Origin: Diploptera punctata
Lineage: Eukaryota > Arthropoda > Insecta > Blattodea > Blaberidae
NCBI GenBank assembly: GCA_030220185.1
Contig: JASPKZ010004202.1
Span: 3,273,001 to 3,337,000, forward strand
Reading direction: 5' to 3'
DNA length: 64,000 bases
Shown: positions 29,746-39,714 of the stretch, piece after piece
Position numbering within the stretch: the stretch's first letter is position 1
How the letters are laid out: each line of letters opens with the position of its first letter
Program-made: the position numbers and the translations under genes
The notes under the pieces: generated by a model
What the model was told of the DNA's origin: nothing
Database searches by the model: none
What the model saw: only the letters and a program-made list of their open reading frames with translations

Positions 29746-29958
29746 AAGAACAATTAAGTCTCGTAGACAGCAATGGGCAAGACACTGGTATGATTGGGAA
29801 ATGAAAGAGGGGCATGGAAGCTTCTTTTAGGAAAATAAGATGGAAAATGCCCAGTTAGTAGATAAATAATGAGGTGGGAGAATAACATTAACTATGATTT
29901 GAGGGAAGTAGATTATACAGGGGATGTGTGAAGAGATTATGTCCGCGCGGCCATATTG
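29746..29958 (+). mobile_element. LINE-A 3' part, decayed
   Basis: AAGTCTCGTAGACAGCAATG to GTCCGCGCGGCCATATTG: the RRLRWAGH region through RPVGRP-like codons, with many substitutions. It ends before the usual GTTCGATAGTGCC. The CACTG element begins 17 bp later. Confidence 0.75.
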
Positions 29959-29975
29959 AGTTTGTTTTTAAATAA

Positions 29976-30500
29976 CACTGAGCAAAAAAAAATAAACTTT
30001 TTTTTGTCTCAGAAAGAAAAATATGTGATTCTGATAGTATTTTTTTTTCTCCTGAATTCAAATATGAGAGACAGACATTTATAATAATTTCAAACCCTTT
30101 AATATTTTCTACATTCGTAACTACACAATATTCGAGCATTCGGACTCACCTAGAAAGTAGAAATGACGATTTTCTGCTATATTTTTGCCTCTGGAGCATC
30201 CCTCTTGATGGTCCAACAATAATCGGCCAGCATGTTAGGATTTCATTTGCCTTGATATCTCTTTTCCATAGCTGAAATCTCCTGATGAAAGTGTTCCCCG
30301 TGCTCAACGCTCCCTGCGCCAAGATTTTCCGGGAAGAAATCTAGATTTATTAAAGAATAATTTTTAAATCCATTAATTGAAATTTAAATAAAGAACTCTG
30401 GGCGATGGAGAAATTCCGAATACATATTTGAAAACAGGATAAAAAACTGCATTAAGTACAATTATAGGTACTCATGAGACAAAAATCGTGTTGGCCAGTG
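29976..30500 (-). mobile_element. CACTG-ended DNA transposon remnant, copy 1
   Basis: 525 bp with ends CACTGAGCAA and (complement) CACTGGCCAACACGA, flanked by TAA on both sides (29973-29975, 30501-30503). The minus strand encodes VEHGEHFHQEISAMEKRYQG, stop, then NPNMLADYCWTIKRDAPEAK. I recall this protein block as multicopy in arthropod genomes, without an assigned function. CACTG ends with a TWA triplet duplication recall the CACTA/Chapaev group; that is inference. Confidence 0.7.
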
Positions 30501-30503
30501 TAA

Positions 30504-30530
30504 TAGAGGCGCGCGTCGGGTATTAGCTAA
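30504..30530 (+). mobile_element. Helitron H1 3'-terminus remnant
   Basis: GCGCGCGTCGGGTATTAGCTAA resembles the H1 3' end GCGCACGCCGGGTATTAGCTAG, with the final G mutated. Nothing else of the element is visible. Confidence 0.4.
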
Positions 30531-31356
30531 TATATATAAATATTTTTTTAAATTTAGCTATTCAGTAATTTTAAAATTTGAGTTGTTTAGGGGAATGTAA
30601 GTTAATTAAAGTCGGTCTGCTGTATTTAAACGCTTGACGTTTCTTGGTGTAAGAGATCCATTTGTCATGTAATTTAGCACAAAACAGCTCGGTCTAATAC
30701 ACAAACTTCATTAGTCATTTCAAAATTGTGTTCGTAATTCCTGGAAGACATATTAAGAAATCCATTTCAGACATGAACGAGTCTCTGGAAGGCATGAAGC
30801 ACCCTCATGACATTCCTTTGTGAAGACAACTCCAGTTTCTGTACAACATTGTTGACACCAAAAACAAACAGCCAGCCACTTGACAGAGCAATTGACGCAA
30901 AGAAGACATACCAAGTTGACGTAAAAGATGAAAACCCAACAAGGAATGCGTCTCATTTTGAGTTCTCCAGCGAGAGAAGGGGAAAAGCTGCTTTAGAATC
31001 AAGTGGGCCTGGAGAACAGGCTATTTATATGTAAATCGCGTTTGGAAAAGCGAAGAAGTACAGATGTCTTAAGACAATGGGGAAAGCAAGGCAACTTCTC
31101 ATCAAATAGTACCGACTCCAAGTGTAAATTAATTTATGCACTTCTTTGTGGCATTCAACCGAATCATCTATAATTTACGCGCTTTAATTAAATCCTATAT
31201 GTGTTCAACATATAAGTAATTCAACAAAACCATCTTCCTTCTTGATAATATTTCCTCGGTACAGTCAGCATCACTAAAAACGAAACGTGTTTCATAAAAC
31301 TCGAGATTGATAGAAGCTTTTTATTTTTCAGTAAAAAACTAAATTAAATTATACAA
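30531..31356. other. unassigned stretch
   Basis: Overlapping short frames on both strands at 30753-31034 share one GC-moderate stretch. None has a recognised domain. This is one of the few places that could be single-copy host DNA. Confidence 0.4.
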
Positions 31357-31959
31357 GACTATTTAAATGCTACTCAATGACCAATCACGTTTCAATGAAT
31401 TCTGTTTTACACCAATGACAGTCGTGTTTCTCCTCGCTCTTTATCAGCTCCTGCTTTTGTGATAAAGGAAGCTCCTCCTTTTTTTAATATTCTGAACAGA
31501 TTAGACCATTATTTTTCTCCAACAAATACATTGAATATAGCAAATTATGAATAGATTCAGTGATTTTACCGAGTTGTTTATTCAAAATATAAATGATTAA
31601 CCTATAATGTTGATTATAATAGTTTGATATGTTTCATTATTTCCCCACTAGAGTGCATTCTTACAATATTGCGATCCTATTTGGCAATAAATAATATGAT
31701 CGAGTTGCAGTGAATATACATAACCTCACATTTCTAATTTGTTTTCAAACATCGCCATTTACATTAACTATATACATATTTTAAAACACCGGTAACTATA
31801 TTCAAATAATAATTTTTTAGTAAAGAGCTTAATTTTATTTGTTAAATAGTCCTAACAAATGCCACTCTTGATTTACAAATTCTCTAATAAATTCACTCCT
31901 CACTTCGCGAGTCGTGAATTTATCGATAATTTGGAAATCATTCGTGGCATTACTTATGA
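31357..31959 (+). repeat. element P, copy 2 (first half of a tandem dimer)
   Basis: Starts GACTATTTAAATGCTACTC, then CCAATCACG. It has the conserved AACATCGCCATTTACATTAA block, the inverse GTTAAATAGTC at about 31842-31852, the palindrome (AATGCCAC to GTGGCATT) and the CATTACTTATGA end, which runs straight into the start of copy 3. Diverged and internally rearranged relative to copy 1. Confidence 0.78.
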
Positions 31960-32400
31960 CTATTTAACTCATGCCCCAAATGGGACTCAATGGCCAATCA
32001 CGTTTCAATGATTTCTGTTTTACAACCAATCAGAGTCGTGTTTCACGAAATATTTATCAGTGTTATAATTACCATATTAAAGAAAGCTCCTCCTTTTTAT
32101 ATTGCGTTCCTTTGGCAATAAATAGTATGATCTGGTTGCAGTGATAGACATAAGAAGCAGATGAAGCGTACCTATCGTTTGTCATTTGTTTTCAAACATC
32201 GCCGTTTACATTAAATATATAAATATTTTAAAATAACTATGGTTAAATAATGATTTGTGAGTAAATAGCTTAATTTTATTCGTTAAATAGTCCTAACAAA
32301 TGCCACTCTTGATTTACAAATTCTCTAATAAATTCACTCCTCACTTCGCGAGTCGTGAATTTATCGATAATTTGGAAATCATTCGTGGCATTACTTATGA
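31958..32400 (+). repeat. element P, copy 3 (second half of a tandem dimer, internally deleted)
   Basis: Starts GACTATTTAACTCATGCCCC, keeps both CCAAT motifs, loses about 290 bp including the TATA stretch, and keeps the 3' half, inverse 11-mer, palindrome and end. Its palindrome is identical to that of copy 2 over most of its length, although the 5' halves differ. Confidence 0.8.
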
Positions 32401-32869
32401 TAAAGAATGGAATGAGATTAACTAAGGCACAACACATGTTAGAATGTAGTGAAAAAATAAGGTACACAAAGGCAGAGATGAACTGATTAAAATAATCTAG
32501 TTACATTGGTGATAATTCGGACATGGCTATGTGCTCGTATATGCGATTCCTTTGTGAATATCTGCACAAAGAGAAATATGTAGACTTAAGCCATCTTAGG
32601 TGTAGGCAGCAATTATACTAATTGGAGAGAAGCTTAACGAGGAAGTGGCTTTTGCTCCAAAGTGAGACCGCAGCCCTAGCGAGGTGTGAATACCTTAATC
32701 TCCAGTCCACCTTATCATTATTACAACAGAACGCCTGTGCATTTATAATATGGAACAGTCCTCCCTCACTTTTTGAGATAAGGTTGGTAATAACAAATTT
32801 AACTTCAATGAATATTGACGAACAGTAAGAAATTGTAGACTTATATTAAAAGAGTCGCTTTATTTTATA
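32401..32869. other. unassigned stretch
   Basis: One 68-codon plus-strand frame (32622-32828) not recognised. No repeats seen. Confidence 0.4.
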
Positions 32870-32992
32870 CAGGGCTTCCAATATAAAACCGGACACGCCT
32901 CACGGGGTTTCACCCGTCAGGCTGCGCTCTCTCCCCGTCCGCATTTCACTCTGCCAGCCGCAGAGTGTCCGGTTTTATACTGGAAACCACTG
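32870..32992. mobile_element. 123-bp MITE-like element
   Basis: Inverted ends: CAGGGCTTCCAATATAAAAC and CGGACAC on the left; GTGTCCGGTTTTATAC and TGGAAACCACTG on the right. A TA precedes the left end. The right end abuts a LINE 5' region without a TA. Tc1/mariner-like ends are inferred from CAG termini and the left TA. Confidence 0.6.
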
Positions 32993-33231
32993 GTCGAAGG
33001 TGATAAGCCAGACGAAAAAAGTACCTTGGTCGAAAGAGTGACGATCTTTCACCGTAAAAATACAACCGTCAAGAAATGCGGACATGGGTTCATCTGGGGT
33101 AAAATTTTCCGGAGGTCAAATAGTCCCCCATTCGGTTCTCCGGGCGGGGACTACTTCAGGGAACCCATGCCAAAGGCTCAAACACAGGGACATGTTCCTA
33201 GGAACATGGAATGTTAGGACCCTATATTATA
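32989..33231 (+). mobile_element. C-type LINE 5' region and endonuclease start
   Basis: GGTCGAAGGTGATAAGCC, CTTTCACCGTAAAAATACAA, CAAGAAATGCGGACATGG, then CCCCCATTCGGTTCTCCGG, CCATGCCAAAGGCTCAAACA and GGAACATGGAATGTTAGGAC (GT-x-NVR of the endonuclease). This joins the detached 5' region at 13386-13620 to the LINE start at 22727. It is cut at 33231 by a Helitron end. Confidence 0.75.
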
Positions 33232-34423
33232 CTAGCTAATACCCGGCGTGCGCTGCTATGCTTAAATAAATGAAAATTAATGTGCTTTTATGTTTTATGG
33301 ACTCTTACTTTAAGGAAATAAAAGAGATTACGAGTTTTTGAAAATAAAGTTCTTAGGAAAATTTTTGGACCAAAGAGAGATGAACAGACAGGTGAATGGA
33401 GAAGACTACATGACAGTGAATTACATGGTCTTTATAGGAAGCCAGATGTAAGTCTCGTAGACTGCGATGGGCAGGACATGTGGCACGAATGGGAAATGAA
33501 AGACTTGCATGGAAGATTCTTGTAGGAAAACCAGAGCGAAAACGACCAGTTGGTAGACCAAGAATGAGGTGGGAGAACAACATTAACCATGATTTGAGGG
33601 AAGTAGATTATACAGGGAATGATTGCAAAACATTATCTCAGAATAGGGATATATGGAGAGCTTATGTCCGTGCAGCCATGAACCTACGGGTTCGATAGTG
33701 CCAGTGAGTTAGTTATTTAGTTATATTTTTAAATACCCGTGCTGATTACCCGGCGTTGCCTGGGAAACTAATTATCCCGATCTTCTTGACATAAATGAGC
33801 TGAAAGACAAAAATTAATGTACTTTTTATTATTAGTTGAATAAGTAAATTGAAAATAATTATAAATGTATATCGTAATTATTTAAGATTCTCCATGCTGA
33901 TTATCCGGTGTTGCCCGGGAATCCACTTAACTCGATCTTCTTGGCATAAATGAACTAAAAGACAAAATTCGTTATTGTGAGGTATCCATAAATGAATACT
34001 GGCTATACACTGCTATGCTTGCACAGGAATCTACGAACCTGTCTCGATCTTCTTGGCATAAATGAAATACAAAAATTATTGTGAGTTATCCGTAAGAGAT
34101 AAACATATGCTGTCGCGGACTTTTCTGTAGAGCTTTTTGAGATAGTCAATTCTGTGTGCATTAATTTTGTGTATTTGTTATGGTTTAGGCAGCGTAAGCT
34201 ATTTAAGCGGTCGAAGAGCTACTTTTTTCACGTTTTCCACTTCAAAGGGCGATTTTTAAGGGTGTAGGAGTTGAGTATCACAACTTTCTTATAGCCTATG
34301 TTCATCCCGGGAATCTCCTGAACATTTTGCAAAAATCCCCATCACAATTTGATCAACGGTATGGCCGCGCATGAAGTACGAACAAACAAACAAATAAACA
34401 AGCATTCATTTTTCTGTATTGGA
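33232..34423 (-). mobile_element. Helitron-like element H1, split by LINE-A
   Basis: The minus-strand 3' end is CACGCCGGGTATTAGCTAG (CTAG complement at 33232-33235, next base T on that strand). The 5' end is near 34423 but decayed (TCCAATACAGAAAAATGAAT). Internal phrases GATCGAGACAGG and CCCGGGATGAACATAGGC match the 11391 and 53503 copies. The host bases are A/T as expected. Confidence 0.7.
33300..33722 (+). mobile_element. LINE-A copy inside Helitron H1
   Basis: GGACTCTTACTTTAAGG through MARMGNERLAWKILVGKPER, RPVGRPRMRWENN, DIWRAYVRAAMNLRVR (33480-33698), stop and GTGCCAGTGAGTTAGTTA. One frame break near 33450. 5'-truncated. Confidence 0.88.
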
Positions 34424-34489
34424 TGAAAATTCAGTCCGCTTATATTTGTGACTTACGGATTTCTCAACCGAAATCTAAATCACGATCCC

Positions 34490-34977
34490 GGTTTTTCAAT
34501 TTTTTATTGTTTCCATAACAACCATAAAAACTGAAAATCTTCTTCTTCGGCTTTTCCCCACTTCTAGGTTTGCCGTCCTCAGTTTCCATTTATCTCTATC
34601 ATTCCAATCTCCCTCTTCCAAATTCCTATCATCCATTATGGCTCTGACGTAGGTTTTCCATTTCCATCTTGGTCTGCCACGTTTATTTCTTGCAGGGGGT
34701 GACCATTGGTATATATTTTTTGGCCATCTTTCATTTTCCATTCTTTGTACATGGCCATACCATTTAAGAGTTCGATTTTCAATCCTCTTAACAACAGATG
34801 TGGTGAAATTCATTTCTCTCCAAAGGAATTAATTTCTTATTTTATCCTGCCTTGTTTTTTGGAGGCTTTTTCTAAAATAATCAAATTCAACTGTTCTAAT
34901 TTTATTCTTTTGTAATTCCGTCAAAGACCAAGTTTCACTTCCATGTGACAAAATATTCTGTATTATGCTTCTATTTT
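34490..34977 (-). mobile_element. LINE-F copy
   Basis: Minus strand: NILSHGSETWSLTELQKNKI, EFDYFRKSLQKTRQDKIRN, one frame break, then VVKRIENRTLKWYGHVQRME, NERWPKNIYQW, NKRGRPRWKWKTYVR, WKLRTANLEVGKSRRRR and a GAAGAAGA tail near 34540. RTE-like. Its 5' end (34977) fuses to a related LINE piece. A second copy is at 62941-63416. Confidence 0.85.
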
Positions 34978-35165
34978 TTCTAATATATATTTTTTTTTCA
35001 ACTTGCATAATTTCCCTTATTGTGCTGTTTCTGACTTTATCCCTTTTCGAAATTCTTGTCGATCGCCTCCAAAAATCCATTTCTACTGCTAACAGCTTGT
35101 TGGTTTGTTTTCTACTTAATGTCCAGTTTTGGACCCATATAATAAAATGCACTGTAACAGAACTT
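34978..35165 (-). mobile_element. LINE ORF2 fragment upstream of LINE-F
   Basis: Minus strand: VQNWTLSRKQTNKLLAVEMD, FWRRSTRISKRDKVRNSTIR, EIMQVEKK. A different family from LINE-F. LINE-F appears to have landed in it, because the same EIMQ-type block follows a SINE insertion at 48990-49075. The fused minus-strand frame across 34829-35257 is a chance join of the two. Confidence 0.7.
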
Positions 35166-35460
35166 GAAATGTAGTGTCCTTCCAACCTGAGGAAGTTGTC
35201 TCTGAAAAGAAAGCCATATATGAGCCAACAATTGACTATTACAAAGATAAATACCAATTATATAGTATAACTGTCACAGGATTGATGATCGGGGCAAGAG
35301 GTACAATACCTGGATTCTTAGCCAAATTTTGGAATTCCTTAGATTTGGACAGGGTGTATCTTTCTAAAATTGCCATCGCTGCCATTAGAGGATCAATTTC
35401 AATTTTAAGAAACCATATTTACAAAATTTCTACTTTATAATATGTATACTTGAATTAGGC
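35166..35460 (+). mobile_element. retroelement C-terminal fragment with GARGTIP motif
   Basis: Open frame 35174-35440: YQLYSITVTGLMIGARGTIP, FLAKFWNSLDLD, IAIAAIRGSISILRNHIY. I recall the pattern GL-x-x-GARGTI followed by V-x-x-G-S-x-x-I-x-x-NH-x-Y at the end of RT-derived proteins from non-LTR elements. No catalytic domain present. Family assignment is uncertain. Confidence 0.5.
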
Positions 35461-35756
35461 CTACAATTTGAAATTTTTTAATGTATTTACAAAATGTATT
35501 TCATCAATTTAAAAAAAATAATTGTCTGTATCACTTTGTCCTTGAGGCAATCTTCTAACGAGGAAAGTTGTGTATAATAAAACAAAATATTTCTATTCCA
35601 AAGCACTGAGTTCAACATACCATTGGTTCTTCTTCCGTCAATTTGTGTGGTTGAATTCTCATTTTTATCTAAAAAAAACCCTCTGGGCCAGCACCCCATT
35701 GGGCGAAAAAAAATTACATTTGCTTTCAAGTCTCAAACCAAGGCTCGGATGAATCA
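35461..35756. other. unassigned stretch
   Basis: Overlapping short frames on both strands (35487-35752), none recognised. Confidence 0.35.
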
Positions 35757-36515
35757 GACAGATAAACCTGTTGACGACCTTTGAAGATAAGGATACGACA
35801 TATTACGGCTTTATAAGGTTCTCGCAAGACCAGTATTAAGATATGGTAGTGAAGCATGGACAATACGAAGAAGAGATGAAAGCCGAATAACAGCAAATGA
35901 GATGCGATTTATGAGCCGTACAGCAGGCTACACAAAGTGGGACCATAAAAGAAATGAGGAAATTATGGAAGAGTTGGATGTAAAACCCATTCTTCATCAT
36001 CATCATCTTCAATGTATGGGCCTGTTGGCCCGTTCCGCTCCCCAATGCACTACATGCCGCAGGTCGTCCTTCCAACGACGTTTTGGTCTTCCTACATTTC
36101 TTCGGCCTAGAAGCCTATAATGAAGCAGCTGTTTTGATAAACGATTATTTGGCATTCTTTGTATATGTTCAAACCAATTACGTTTATTTGTGTGTATTCT
36201 CTCGTTTATATTATAGATTTGTAATTCATCTCTGATATCTTGATTTCTCTTTAGATCTCTTAGAGATACACCTGCAACTGATCTGAGAAATCTAATTTCT
36301 ATTGTCATTCTTTTATCATATACAAAACTACCAGAACTGGAGAAAGCCCATCTTCAACAAATGCCGTCTCATAGAATTCCAATAGCCATGCTTCGTTACT
36401 GCCCCCAAAGGAAAAGGTCTCTGGGACGTCCAAAAAAGCGCTGGATGGAAAATTCCTCTTTGAGACCGTAACAGGCCACACGGCCTAATACTTGCATGGA
36501 TGATGATGATCTGAA
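35757..36515 (+). mobile_element. C-type LINE 3' end split by a second C-type LINE
   Basis: Left 35757-35990: VLARPVLRYGSEAWTIRRRD, MRFMSRTAGYTKWDHKRNEE, IMEELDVKPI. Right 36313-36515: MPSHRIPIAMLRYC, LGRPKKRWMEN, GAGACCGTAACAGGCC, GATGATGATGAT tail. The middle 35995-36309 is an opposite-strand copy. CATTCTT stands on both sides (35988-35994, 36306-36312). Confidence 0.85.
35995..36305 (-). mobile_element. C-type LINE 3' end nested in antisense
   Basis: Minus strand 36009-36308: MTIEIRFLRSVAGVSLRDLK, RNQDIRDELQIYNINERI, NWFEHIQRMPNNRLSKQ, RRNVGRPKRRWKDD, then a GAT tail (plus-strand CATCATCATCATC). Together with its host, two related LINEs lie head-on, and the transcript of either would contain a hairpin-forming pair of C-termini. 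Confidence 0.85.
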
Positions 36516-37240
36516 ATAGATCCTAAATATTTATACTTTTAACAATGCGTATTCTTCCTGGATTAAATTTATTTTAAACGCAATTATAAAATTAATTATC
36601 TAGATCTTACTTCTACTTTGACATTGAGTTTAAAAAATATATTAAATCCATTTATTCTGTCTCAATTCCATTTATGTAATGCTTTTGGCCAGTGCGTTAG
36701 ATTTAGCAGAGTTATAAAATTGTAACGTGGCAGCGAGTGTTTGCACAAACGCTTCTGGAATCCTGCAATTTATTAATCTCACTAGGGAAGATACTGTACG
36801 CGGCGGCTCGCCTCTAACTTGCCAATGTAAATACCAGCAGCTTATTTAATCAATAACTCGTTTGTAATGGTGTGAACCATCTCTATTAGTATTGTTACCA
36901 GATAACAATTAATAAATTATACTTACCAACTCTTGCTATTGAAAACAAATCTTATATCTCACCAACTCATGCCATTATCTTTTCATTGTTATATTTTCAA
37001 TTCGTTTTTAACCCTTAAATTGCCAATACAATATTTTCTCGTGCCAGTTATTTAAATATTCCGGACCGCAAGGAAAATAAAATCATATAAAACTGTGTTA
37101 TTATTATATATTATTGCGTAATTTGACATAAATTTAAGTAATTTTTACTCGTTTGTTTTTCTATTGATCTAAAAACTGTATTAAATACATGAAATCAATG
37201 TATCCAATAGGATACATTTTTAATTTAAGGTTTAAGGGGT
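36516..37240. other. AT-rich unassigned stretch
   Basis: No frame or repeat recognised over about 720 bp. Confidence 0.4.
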
Positions 37241-37638
37241 GTGTATGTGTTTCAAATGTTTAGATCTCAGTTTATATCTAGAAAGACAAAAATACTCAAG
37301 TATAAAGTTCTCCTTAGACCAGTGTTAACAAATGCATCAGAAACTTGGACCATGTTGAAATCTGATGAGGAATTATTAGGGCGTTTTGAAAGCAAGATAC
37401 TGAGATGCATTTTAGGTGCCGTGAAAGAAAATAATGCATGGAGAAAGAGTGTAATGACTCGCTTTGTTTCTTTATTTTATTCTTTCTTTATTTATTATTA
37501 CGAAAGGGCTTTACTCATAACTAGGTAGCGTGTCGAGGAAAATTATAGGAATGCATGAAGTGAGAACAGCACTTCTAGAAGAATTTACACCCTTTTTTAC
37601 GACAAAAAAAGAAGCCATTGACACGGTGTATCAAACAC

Positions 37639-37639
<1 letters not shown>

Positions 37640-37694
<55 letters not shown>
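37640..37694. repeat. TA dinucleotide microsatellite
   Basis: About 27 TA pairs. Confidence 0.95.
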
Positions 37695-37695
<1 letters not shown>

Positions 37696-38135
37696 AACAT
37701 ATTATAGGTTACATTTGAAAATTACTTAAGATAGAACTTGGAAGCACCATTTAATAATAGGTTAATATTTGCTTATAGGAGATTATACTTTGATTTTGGA
37801 CATTCCCGAGAGAATTGAAAATACTCTAATACAAAACTCTACTTACATAATTATGAAATGGGCCCAGCAGGGCGCTGGCCCTGCGACCTCGCTGTCCGAT
37901 GGCTCCGACTAGACTGACCCTTTTCTCTTTTTTTCCCCCAGTTTATATCTCTCTAGTTTTGTTGGTTTCTTTAAAAAATCCCTTGTCTCATAAACAGCTA
38001 TTCCATTAACTTAGGTATGTTTAACAGTGCTGATCGGATCTTAACCACAACCCTCCTTTCAAGGGTTTGTTTTAAAATATCTCTTGTCTCTTAAAAATAC
38101 CTCTTGTCTCGCGTTTCTTATAATTTAAAGTCCTT

Positions 38136-38139
<4 letters not shown>

Positions 38140-38188
<49 letters not shown>
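38140..38188. repeat. TA dinucleotide microsatellite
   Basis: About 24 TA pairs. Confidence 0.95.
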
Positions 38189-38189
<1 letters not shown>

Positions 38190-38619
38190 TGTTTCTTATT
38201 TTCTGTTCTATTATGTGACTCAAATAATTATTTTTCGTCTCGTTATAACAAAGAGATACAATAATGAATTGTATAAATTGTACAATCAGCCAGATATTTT
38301 GAATTTTGTTAAAGTTAATAGATTGGCCTGGGCTGGGCACATTATTCGCATGGACAACAAAAGGATTACAAAAAGAATTTAAATGAACAACCACTATTGG
38401 CCAGAAAAGTTGGAAGACCTAAATTAAGATGGGAGGATGGTATAATTCAATACATTAAAATTTAAAAATAAAAAACTGGAAGAATGAAGCGCAAAACAGG
38501 GAAGTCTGGCATAGGTTTCTGAAGGCGGCCAAGGCCCACATGGGGCTGTCGAGCCAATTATGATGATGATGATATATGTGTTTCAATGCAATCCACATCA
38601 CCATTTGTACTTCTGGTTT

Positions 38620-38776
38620 CGTACTAACTAACTAAATCACTGGCACTGTCGAACCCGTAGGCTCATAGCCGCGCGAACCTAAGCTTTCCATACATCCCTA
38701 TCCTGAGCGAATGTTTTGCAATCATCCCCTGTATAATCTACTTCCCTCAAATCATAGTTAATATTATTCTCCCAGA
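38620..38776 (-). mobile_element. LINE-A 3' end
   Basis: ACTAACTAACTAAATCACTGG, then the complement of the last 140 bp (TCAAATCATAGTTAATATTA, TATTCTCCCA). It is cut off at the junction with the RT core of another LINE. Confidence 0.85.
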
Positions 38777-39510
38777 GGTGTAAGACAAGGGTGTAGTTTA
38801 TCACCTATCTTTTTAATCTATATACAGGGTGATTCGAAATTGACTTTACAACTTTACAAGCTTATAGAAATGTATTTAGAAAATCTACAGAATTGGTTTT
38901 AATCTCATATGATGGCACAACTCATCAAGTTTTCACCGACATAGTTTTATAGTACCTAGTTCTCTCACCGCGTGCGCTAGGGGCTCCGAGCAAAGCTATC
39001 CCTCACTTGTTCAACCACAGCTTCAGCCGTACGTGGACGGCCAGTATGCTTGGAATGACTAACAGAACAGTCAGTCCTAACAAATGTTTGGTGCCAAGAA
39101 TAAATTGTTGGCCTGCTAGGAGGATCCTTACCATACTGGGTACGAAATCTACGCTGAACAATTGTCGCAGATTTAGTTTCTTCGAACAAAAACACACAAC
39201 GAGCACGCTCGGCACCTGTGAAAGCAGCCATTTTGATATGAACTTCATTAGTGCACGCGGTGAGAGAACTAGGTACTATAAAACTATGTCGGTGAAAACT
39301 TGATGAGTTGTGCTATCATATGACATTAACACCAATTCTGTAGGTCTTCTAAATAAATTTCTATAAGCTTGTAAAGTTGTAAAGTCAATTTTTTGAATCA
39401 CCCTGTATTAATGATATCCAAAATTGGAAAGTGTTGTTAATATAGGTATAAGAATGGACCGTTTTAAAATATTAAACGTTTTAATGTATGCTGATGATGA
39501 GAGATGTGTC
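38777..39510 (+). mobile_element. LINE RT-core fragment split by a mariner-type element
   Basis: Left 38777-38824 reads RGVRQGCSLSPIFLIYI. Right 39406-39510 resumes at NDIQNWK, then VGIRMDRF and LMYADDE. QGCSLSP and YADD are the B and C motifs of the reverse transcriptase palm. The same family is at 45600-46110. The aspartate pair is present, but flanking frame breaks and truncation make it inactive. Confidence 0.8.
38825..39405 (-). mobile_element. Tc1/mariner-type element with long (about 150 bp) inverted ends
   Basis: Ends start CAGGGTGATTC; the left 150 bp and the complement of the right 150 bp agree with few differences (shared GACTTTACAACTTTACAAGC and AAACTTGATGAGTTGTGC). TA on both sides (38823-38824, 39406-39407). 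The minus strand 38977-39231 encodes the N-terminal helix-turn-helix domain (MAAFTGAERARCVFLFEETK, PPSRPTIYSWHQ, GRPRTAEAV). The catalytic part is deleted, and the left inverted end begins right after it. Confidence 0.9.
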
Positions 39511-39714
39511 CAGAAATGGTGCTGCAGATGAAGTTCGCCGCCGTCCAAGGATTTGCCAACGTATAGTTCTTGGCGGGGGGACTATAAATGGAATTCGTAA
39601 TGTCAAATTAACCTAAATATATGTTTTGTGATGTTATAGCAGTTGCTTACAGAAAGCTGTAGTAAATATCTGATACCTTCTTCTTCTTAAACTTAATTTG
39701 TAGGATTTTCATCC
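39511..39714. other. unassigned stretch
   Basis: Nothing recognised. Confidence 0.35.

Larger units (their letters stand above)
37450..38249. mobile_element. unidentified 800-bp insertion with two TA repeats
   Basis: It interrupts the LINE above. TA dinucleotide runs at about 37640-37694 and 38140-38188. A GC-rich tRNA-like stretch near 37860-37920 (GGGCCCAGCAGGGCGCTGGC) has no clear A or B box. No ORF. It may itself be composite. Confidence 0.45.
37241..38575 (+). mobile_element. LINE 3' end split by an 800-bp insertion
   Basis: Left 37241-37449: SRKTKILKYKVLLRPVLTNA, SETWTMLKSDEELLGRFESK, ILGAVKENNAWRK. Right 38250-38575: RYNNELYKLYNQPDILNFVK, NRLAWAGHIIRMDNKRITK, frame break, KLEDLN, GCGGCCAAGGCCCAC and a GATGATGATG tail. 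WRK-RYNNELY joins as one reading; AAAGAG lies at both edges (37444-37449, 38250-38255). Confidence 0.75.

Noticed and set aside
32276..32467. Short minus-strand frame of 63 codons over the element P palindrome
   Set aside because: It lies in the palindrome and inverse repeat of a non-coding repeat, and differs between copies.
34829..35257. 142-codon fused minus-strand protein
   Set aside because: Two different LINE fragments joined by insertion; the continuous frame is accidental.
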